The notes beneath the pieces are model-generated. The model worked only from the letters and a program-made list of their open reading frames with translations, did not search any database and was not told the origin of the DNA. A DNA stretch of 64,000 nucleotides from Eublepharis macularius (lineage: Eukaryota; Chordata; Lepidosauria; Squamata; Eublepharidae): NCBI RefSeq assembly GCF_028583425.1, contig NC_072795.1, positions 8,765,001 to 8,829,000 of the forward strand. Reading direction: 5' to 3'. How positions within the stretch are numbered: position 1 is the stretch's first letter; each line of letters opens with the position of its first letter. The position numbers and the translations under genes are program-made. Of the stretch, positions 21,601-30,600 are shown piece after piece.

Positions 21601-24600
21601 AAGTCCTGTCAGTTTTCCTATCATATGGATCTAATAAAAATTTTTAAAAATATTTTCTTTAAGGTACATTTATACTCACAAAACCCTTATGGGGAACTTC
21701 CCTAAGCAATTAGATCACTCATCCCGGACAAGGCGGCGGTGTTTCTTCACGCGGTTCCCTTAAATAAACAAACTTCATCTGTCTCTTAAAGATATACTGT
21801 CACATTACAGCCATCCGGTTTCCTCCACCCTGTTACAAATAGCAACTCAAAGACAATTCATTATTCAGCCCTTTTGGTTTAACTGATCCCAATCTGAAAA
21901 TCCAAAATACTTCTCTTTGAAGTAGTGCTGTTTGTGTAGATTCACGATCTTTCCTATGCATAACCTCCACAACCGTCACCTTAAAGTCATTTTCTGCATG
22001 TCCCTGCTCCCTAAAATGCTGAGTCAGGGGTGCCTCCTGGATGTTGTTACGTATACGTGATATGTGTTCTAAAATGCGTACCTTAATGGGTCTTAACGTG
22101 CAACCTACGTATAGCAGTGTGCATGGGCATTCCAAAACATAAACAACCCCCTTTGTTTGACAATTCGCAAAATGTCTGATAACACATTTATTCTCACCAA
22201 ACCTAAACTCTTTTCCTTCCTGGAACAGTTTACAAATTTGGCAGTGGGCACATTTATAATTTCCAGATGGTAAATTGTGCCCTCCGCTAGTGTCCCATAT
22301 GTCAGCCCTAATCAAATTATTTTTCAAATTCTGTGTTCTGCGGAAGCCATTTCTAGGTTTCAATTCACAGCCTTTTATAATTTCCACAAGTTTCCAATGT
22401 TGAAAGATGATCTTTTTAATTTGATTCGCCCTTGGGGTAAAATCTAATCCCCATATAATTCTATTTTCCTGCAGGTCTCTATGTCCTTCAAATAGGGATT
22501 CTCTTTCCACTACTCTTGCTCTCTGCCAAGCAGTCTGGATCACTTCTTGTGGATAGTTCCTTCTTCTAAATTGTTTGCACAAATTAGTACCATCCCTCTC
22601 AAAGTCCCACATAGAGGAAGAGTTCCTTTTAATCCTTAACAATTGGCTGTCGGGTATATTTGCCCGTAAATGTCGCGGATGGAAGGATTTGAAATCCAGA
22701 TAAGAATTCCGATCTGTTTCTTTATGGTAGGTCTTGATCCCAGTGCAGTTTCTCTCATTCTTATAAGTGACAACATCTAAAAAATTTATTTCAGATTCAC
22801 TATGTTGCCACGTAAATTTCACATTGGGATCTCTGCTGTTAATCCATAAACAAAACTCTTCCACATTTCCTATATCCTTATAAATAAAGTACAGATCATC
22901 TATAAAACGGAAGTACTGTACAATGTATGTCCTGAAGGGATTAGTAGCATGTAAAATGTACTGATTTTCCCATCCTGCTCCTGGCCTGGGCTTCCCACCA
23001 TGGCATGTTTCCTGGAGGGAAGCCTAGGCTCCCCTCCATGCCAGCGCCCTCTGGTGGTGCACCAGAGTATAAAATGAGTTGTCTGAAATACGTTTACTCA
23101 ATTATATAGTAAGACTAGCAGTAAAGCCCATTGTGGGGAAAAATACAACGGGCTCTAGAAAGGGAAGGATGGGCAGGCAGGCTGTCCAGCATTTGCTACT
23201 CCTCTGTCACTGATTCCAGCTGGTGAAGGAGGAGGTTGGGCATTGCCATCTGCTCCACACTTGATCTGCCTGATCTCGGCCATATGAAGGGGTAGTGGGC
23301 TTTGCTACCTGCTCCGTGCCTAATCCATGTCGGGTAAAGGGGATGGGCATTGCTTCCTGTTCTGCGCCAGACTACGGCTGGGTGAAGGGGGGCAGGTATT
23401 GCCACCTGCTCCACTTTTAATACTTGCCGGATTAAGACAGTGGGTGGGCAAAACCACCTGCTCTGCTTCTGACCCCAGCTGGTGTCATGGGCTCTGATTC
23501 CTCAGAGGATGAAGACTTCATGGAGGACGACAGGGGACAGAGTTTTCCAAGCTCCTCAGGAGTCAGGCATGTGGCGGGCCAGTAGGGAGTGGAACAGCAG
23601 GAACCCTTGCCAGAGCAGGTGGAGGAATCCTTGGCAGAATCAGAGACAGAAGCTGTTCCCTTACCTGCACCAGCAGCTGAGACCAGGGCAACATCCCCAC
23701 CCAGCTCCGCTGAACCTGATAAGCAGCGTAGGGTGCAGCAGCTTCTCGTTGTACAGGAAAGGAGGCAAAGTGTGAGGCTTCCGGCACTGAAACAGCGGCG
23801 TAGTGACCTTGAGTGCTAGCAGGATGCAGCACTGCTTTGGAGGTGATCGCTTTTAAGCCAGGACACCCTTTCCCTCCTTGCAGAAGCACCTGTGCAAAGA
23901 CCCACCTGGCTCTACTGCGACCCAGCTCTCTGCTCTATCTGCTCTCTCCCGGCTCTGATCCTTGGACTCAGTGTCCTGGACTACGTTTTCTCCCTTGTTC
24001 CCTAGATGGCTTTGGTACACTTCAGACTCAAGTTAGGTTTGTGTCTGTTTTCCTGCCCATACTCAGCCCAGCTGGTTTAAGGTCAGGGGTGGCATTGCCA
24101 CCTGCTCTGCCCCTAATAACAGCTGTGTTAAGGTGGGAGGGGGAATTCCACCTGCTCAGCTCCTAATACCAGCTGGGATGGGCTATGCTCTTGGTGGGCG
24201 TCTGGACTCTCTATAACCACCTGTGAAAAGAACATAAACAGTTATTCAAGAATCATCTGAGTACTTACCCTAGAGACTTACTTGGGGATTGTGCCCTATG
24301 GATTATATCAATTTACATGGACTAATACGTTTATACATGACAGCGACTTTAGTTTGCACTGTTTGCTGTTTGGCCAACTGATTACTGTTTGCTAATTGAT
24401 TTATTGATGTTTACTTTTCATCCTATTTTTTCATTGAGTAAATTACAATTGTTGACTTTTTCTAAAATGTATGGTATTAATTAGTGTATAGCATTTGTTA
24501 ATTAGTCTTTTCCCCTTCACATGTAGTTGACTCGTTGTAATCTTGTGCAGTAGTGAAGGTACCTCTGTTGAATTTGCTTGAGCAGCCAAGAGGCAGCAGA

Positions 24601-27600
24601 GCGAGTCGGGCACCTACCTGCCTGCCTGCCTGGCCAGCCGCTGGGACACAGTGGCGGCAGCATCTCCTGCCTTCTCCCTGGAAGTGTTGCCGGCAAGTTC
24701 AGGGGCTGCCTCGGGGCACTTCTCAGCATGCCTTTGAGCCCCTGAGCTGGCTGCTCCCTCTATGTGGGAAAGAGCTGAGCCGCCTCCGCCAGGAGCCACT
24801 GAGAGGGCACCCGGATTTGGCTCTGGCTGCAGCCACTGACCAAGGGGGCAGAGCAGCACCAGGAAGCCTCATGCACCCGGTCCTGGAAGCGGCTGTTCCG
24901 GCCTCTTTAGCTCCAGGTCGGGCCCTGCATAGAGTGCAGCCGGGAGACTCCACCTTATCCCCGCTAGGGGCGCACTCGTGCCTGCCCTCTGGGAACTGGG
25001 GTCAGTCATCCGAAACTCGTTAAGGGAATTATGTAGTAGGATATTGCAGAACCTCCTTATGGCAGTCACATGACTTTGCTTTTTTCCTTCTTGTAGCTGT
25101 ATGACACTCTCCCCTGGCTCATGAAACATCTCCCAGGGCCTCACAAGAAGGTATTTGCCTCCCGTGATTTTGTACTCTCTGTTGCAAGGAAGGAGATAGA
25201 AAAGCATAAGACACATCAGGCTGTGTATGAGCCCCAGGATTTCATTGATTACTACCTACTTCAGATAGAGAAAGTAAGTACTGGCTTTGTGTTCAGCTCT
25301 TCTGAGCCAGCATTGCATCACATGCCCATAGATGATCTTGGGGCATTTTCTCCCTCCCAGCCTAATTGACTTTGTATGGCTGTTGTGAGAATAAAATGAG
25401 AGGGAACCATGTACATGGTTCGGGGTTTTTATGAGAGTGTGATAAAAATGTAATACTAAATATTTTTTTTAAAAAAATGGTTAAAGAAGCTGGGTGGATG
25501 AATATTCCTGAAGTATATTGAATATGTAGCACTGACTGTGAAGGATGGGCTATAATTTGTGAGCACAGTTCACATGCTTTTCCTGGCAACACATTGTTTC
25601 TCCATCACGTTCATTTATGTGGGGAGGAAAAGGAGAATGCCACTCAGGGGTTAATTTCGAGAACTAGTGTGGTATATTGGTTGGAGTGTTGGACTAGGAT
25701 CTGGGAGACCCAGGTTCGAATCCCCACACTGCCATGAAAGCTTGATGGGTGAACTCGGACCAGTCACACACTCTCAGTCTAGCCCACCTCACAGGGTTGT
25801 TGTGAAGATAAATGCAGGCAAGGAGAATAATGTCAATCACTTTGGTCCCCACTGGAGAGAAAGAGGGGGTATAAATGATGTAAACAGAGAAAGAAAGTAA
25901 TGAAATTAGAAATATTGACTCCTCAACCTCTCTGTAATCTGTCATATTATTGGAGGGGAGGCTGGTTGCAGTTACGATGAACCAGGCCCCCTCCATTAGG
26001 TCTTTACACAGAAAGTGACGTGATTGGCCACATGCAACTTGTCTCTCCCTCTTTTGTTAGCTAGCACAGCAATATCGTCACAAGTAGAACTTGCATTGGC
26101 TTTGCAACTTGGCCCCAAACCCCCCTGCAGTTGCATGAGTAAAATGCTGGAAGAAGCTTTGTGGAGGGATAATTTAAATATTTTAAGAACATGCATTCAA
26201 AAACAAAGCACACTTTTTCATAATATCTGGTTTCCATTGAGCCAAGCCAAGGGTTGCCAACCTGTGATTTCCCCAGAATTCCTGCCGACCTGTAATTTCC
26301 CCAGAATTCCAGGTGATGTCCAAATTAGAGATATCACTTCTTCTGGAGGAAATGGCAATTTTGGAGGTCAGGCTGTATGGAATCATATCCTGGTTGAATT
26401 CCCTCCTCCACAAGCTCTGCCCTCCCCAGGCTCCACCCCAGGAATTTCCCAAGACAGAGCTGGCAACCCTAGATGAACCATGAATTTGGAGTAGAGGTGG
26501 GCGCGAACAGCATTACGAATGGAAAAAGACTACGAACAGCGCGATCGGCTGTTTATGAGCAAACTATTCATGCGGTGACATTTTAAGTGAACAAGTGGTC
26601 GTTGTAAGCCTTGTTTGTGCATTTGTACGCTGTTCAGGAAGCCAGACAGTCAGGCACCTTCAATCAATTCCCTTGGCAAAGGAGGCAGGGACTGCCTGAA
26701 CTCTGTCTGCACTCCCACCACCGCCTCCCTGAGCCCCCCAGGCCTGGCTGCCGCCCACACGCCCCCCCTTACTTCTTTCTGGAAAGTAGCCTCTGGGAGG
26801 CCTGGTGGATGGGCAATGGGGGGCCGCTGATGAGCAGCCCAACCCCCACCTTCTAGAGGGGAGGCAGCCCACCATGGGAGTCCTCCACTTGTAAATGGGG
26901 CCAAAGTCAGCTGATGGCTCCAATTTTATTGAATGGGAGTTTCCTGGGGGCATCAGATTTGGGAATGTATAACTCCAAGATCTGTGTTGCAATCTTGACC
27001 AAACTTGGGTGATGGCTGGAGGAGAGCCTGTTGAACACTCCTTGTAAATATGGGCTCTCTAAGTTTGAAGGGGTCCGTTCTGGCCCTGACGAACGATGAA
27101 CAACGAACATGTTAGTTAACGGGAAAAGTACGCTTCTGCTCATTTGTTCATGTTCGATGGCGGCAACTAACAATGAACAGCATGCTCTTTTTTTTTCTTG
27201 TTCATGCCCATGTCTAGTTTGGAGACATGGTGTCCTCACCATTTAAACACTCAGGATCCTGCGAACCAGGAGAAGGCAGGGGGAATTTCATTTCTACAAC
27301 ATGTTGGGATATGTAACTTCAGGCCAGGCCTGTGTAGACTTGGACTGCCTTGGTCCTTGAAAAGAAAAAGGACCTAAAAGCAAAATCACTTCATAAGAAA
27401 AGAAAGATGAAGCAAAAGAAAAATTGCTTTGTCATATGCATTTTGATGGCAACTCAGCCCGAATCTCTGGATGACTTCTCCCAATGGCTTTACACAGATG
27501 TTGAAAAGCATGGGGGGGCAGAAGTAATTCTGAGTGGGTGTGACTGGCCCAAGGTCATCCTTTGAAGTCAGAATGGAGATTTAAAGCTGTGATTTTCCAG

Positions 27601-30600
27601 GTTCTAGTCAGATATTTTAAACACTATACCACCCTGGCTCGTTCAATGAGACGTCGTTTAAAACACACAGTTTGCGGATTTACTGCAAAAAATGCTCCTA
27701 TAGTCACTTAAAGCTACTCCTGTGTCAACTGTAACCATTTCAGAAACATTTCAAAATGGGACAAAATGGTAATGATGAATCATCACAAAGAACCAAGGCA
27801 GTTGTCAGCACAGATGATTAGCTTTGTGTGTGTTTGCGTGTGCATGCATGTGTGCGCTCAAGCGTGTATGGGTGTGTCTGCATGCATGCATGCTGAGACA
27901 CAGAGGAAGAATTTCTGGCCTAAAGTGTATCTGGAATTTGGAGAACACATAGGGATAATAAAAGATTGTGTGTAAAGTTGCCAAGGTGATAGTTTCAACA
28001 TTCCAGATCTGGCAAATGTGTCTTTGGGTAGAGATAGGATAGTTATACCATATTAACCAAGAGGAATACCCAAGTCACAAACTCCTTAATTAGTTTCATC
28101 TTAACTTCTGTTTCTTTGGTCCATCACATACAATTCTAGATTTGTGGCTGCAAAGAGAGTTGAGATCTATTTCATTGTTCAGATTGTTCAGTCTCCAGTA
28201 TTTTCAGTATTTACAGTTTTCGGGAACTTTGAAAAGTGCTTTGAGATATGAATGGCAAAATGCTTAGCATTCAATATTTTACTTTTCCCATTATCGATAA
28301 CAGAGCAAGAAAGATCCCAACTCCTCCTACAATGAAGAGAACCTGTCCCAGTGCATTTTTGACTTATTTGGTGCCGGAACAGAAACAGTCACCAGCACGC
28401 TTCTCTGGGCACTAGTCCTCATGGCGAATCATCCAGATATCCAAGGTGAGAGACTGTTGTGCGATGTAAACAAAGCCCCTTTGCTATTTACAGAGAAGAT
28501 GCTAACTTTGGCTTTTTCTAATGCAATGGATTGCATACTAGATTGCTGACACAGTCACACACATATCTAATGTGACTCTAAAATGAGAACGTCTGGAGAT
28601 GCCACATGCACACACATGCTCCAGCCCTAGTCAAACCGCCTAGGTGAATGCTCAAGTCCTCCAAAGACCCTGCAAGTTTCAGGGAGATTGGACCCTGGGG
28701 AGGCCATGATCCATGTGTTTCTGCAATGGGAGTCATTGTTTCCCTAAAATAGAAACAAATGGAGTGGCTGGGAGCACCTTATTTGGGGGGGGGGCATAAA
28801 ATGGCTCCCCAAGGTCCAATCTCTCTGAAACTTGGGGGACTTTAGAGGACTGTTAGGAGTAGGTGCCTTGAAAATTTGGTGGATTTTTCTTGCAAAATGC
28901 CACTCCCGTCCCCTAGTTAACTCTCCTAGGTGTCTGTCAAATTTAATTATCACCTTTGGGCTCCTTTCCTCAGTTCTTGCAACTCAGCTGACGTTCCGAC
29001 TTCTTTAAAGGAATGACATGGAATAATTTTATTTATAATCCATCTTTTTCAACGTTTACTTAGTGCAGTGTCCAAAGTAAATCTTTAATTTTATTCCCCT
29101 TAGGAAAAGTCCAGAAGGAGATAGATGACGTTTGGGGTTCCTCTCGGTCATTCTCCTACCAGGACTGGAAGAAACTGCCCTACACCAGGGCTGTGATTCA
29201 CGAGATCCTGCGTTTCAAATATATCTTATTGTTTGGGATCCCCCACCAATGTGCAAAGGATGTGAACATTATGGGGTTTCTCATCCCTAAGGTAATAGAA
29301 GATTCCTCTCCTGTATCATACGTAAATTAAGCACCACATAATAGCACTTGACTGATAAAATTGCTAATATTTCAGTTGACATTCAGACCAACCTTGTTCA
29401 ATAAGGCACAGTTTTTGTCAAACAGAGCCTCTCTTTTAATCATTTTGAAGATTTTCATATATAAGTACAAAAGAGGTTTGCAGTTGTGCAGTGCCAGCAT
29501 TTAGCCTGGTGGCTGCGTAACTCCTGATCATCACGCTCGATTCCTGGGACCAGGGCGCGTTGTTGACTCTCTCTGTTTGAGAGCCTTACAGTACGTATCC
29601 TCCCCAAGTCCACTGTAGGTCCTGATGACCAGTGTGTATTCTGGTTGACTACAACGACAAGCACAACACATAGGGAGAGGGGGCTTAAGCTCCACCTGTG
29701 GCATTTTCCTCACTTGAAATGATCCTGGGGAGCTCTTCTTTGCCCTGGTGGGGAAACTTACATACAGCATTCAGTGCATTCAAGGTTTTCCAGTGGGATA
29801 AAAAGTGTTTCCATGGGGTTGTTTTGGCCCAGGAAAACAACAGCCGTGGGGGATCCCCCATATATGCTTGAGATCTAAGTTCCCAGCCCAGAACTTGCAG
29901 TGCTTTCTCATCTCCAGGTCCCATGGTGGACCTGCAAGAATGCAAGGAAAGTGCAATTTAGAATATTTAGAACCAGCTGCAACAGCTTCCCTGACTGGCA
30001 GCTGCTCCAAGACAGCAGCAGCAGCCAAGATTCCTTCAAAAGCTGGAAAGGCCTTTGAAGGGCCAGTGGCCAAGCAGTGGCCTTGGAAAGGCCAGTGGGA
30101 AAGGGACTGAAAATACCAGACATGTGGAGGGGAGGGGAGAGGAGGAAGGGGAAAGCAATGAAGGTGAGGGAGCAGCACAGCAAGCAGCACAGCAAGCAGG
30201 GCTTGTTGCCGTGGAATAAGAGGGACTTAATCAGGGGACCAGCACCACTTGCAGGCCAGGCCCACAGTGCCCTACCTCTCTGCTCCCCATAGAGGGCCAC
30301 ATCCCCACAAGGACTGGGCTAACCAGGCTGGCTGCCCACCACTGGCCCCTGGCTATGCGGCACTGCCAGTGAGAAACTTGGGGGCTGTGGCCTGGTACGA
30401 TGACATCAGAAAGTGATGTCATTGCACCAGGTCCAGAAGTGAGTACTGGTGGCCCCGTCTCCCCGGGATCTGTGTTTTTGGGGGGAAACCTCCTGGCAAC
30501 TCTACCTGTAGGAGTTGCCTAGGCCCACACCCCATAGTACTGATGGTGTGATCTCATGAGACTTTGCGAAATGTCAGTTGTCATTCTGTTTTGGATGAAT

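Larger units (their letters stand above)
20145..22967 (-). mobile_element. Penelope-like element, 5'-truncated, in Helitron B
   Basis: TCCCATCCTGCTCCT at 20130-20144 and 22968-22982 is the target duplication. On the minus strand the element begins within the reverse transcriptase just before FRFIDD and continues through the endonuclease to a 3' UTR with a CTGAAGAAGCAAGCGCGAAA motif near 21570. A foldback element (20617-21478) sits in the 3' UTR. Confidence 0.88.
19406..23114 (-). mobile_element. Non-autonomous Helitron B, split by a PLE
   Basis: The 3' end CTAG is at 19409-19406 (minus strand), followed inside by GGGCTTTGTTG, and the 5' end TCTTACTATATAATTGAG is at 23114. The Helitron itself is 19406-20144 plus 22968-23114; a PLE of about 2.8 kb occupies the middle with a 15-bp duplication of Helitron sequence (TCCCATCCTGCTCCT). 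Minisatellite units fill 19500-20130. The element landed in the L1 3' UTR after the CYP2 duplication, because copy 2 lacks it. Confidence 0.87.

Noticed and set aside
21833..22966. Active PLE
   Set aside because: The frame is intact but the 5' half of the reverse transcriptase is missing.
23482..23819. Acidic SSEDED-containing frame as a gene
   Set aside because: Short, without recognised domain, stops in frame, and inside an insertion in a Helitron.
25711..25725. tRNA gene (A/B boxes)
   Set aside because: No cloverleaf; part of a dispersed SINE with a tail.
26660..26992. Proline/glycine-rich minus-strand frames
   Set aside because: They lie within a hAT element defined by TIRs and an 8-bp duplication; not conserved in its other copies.
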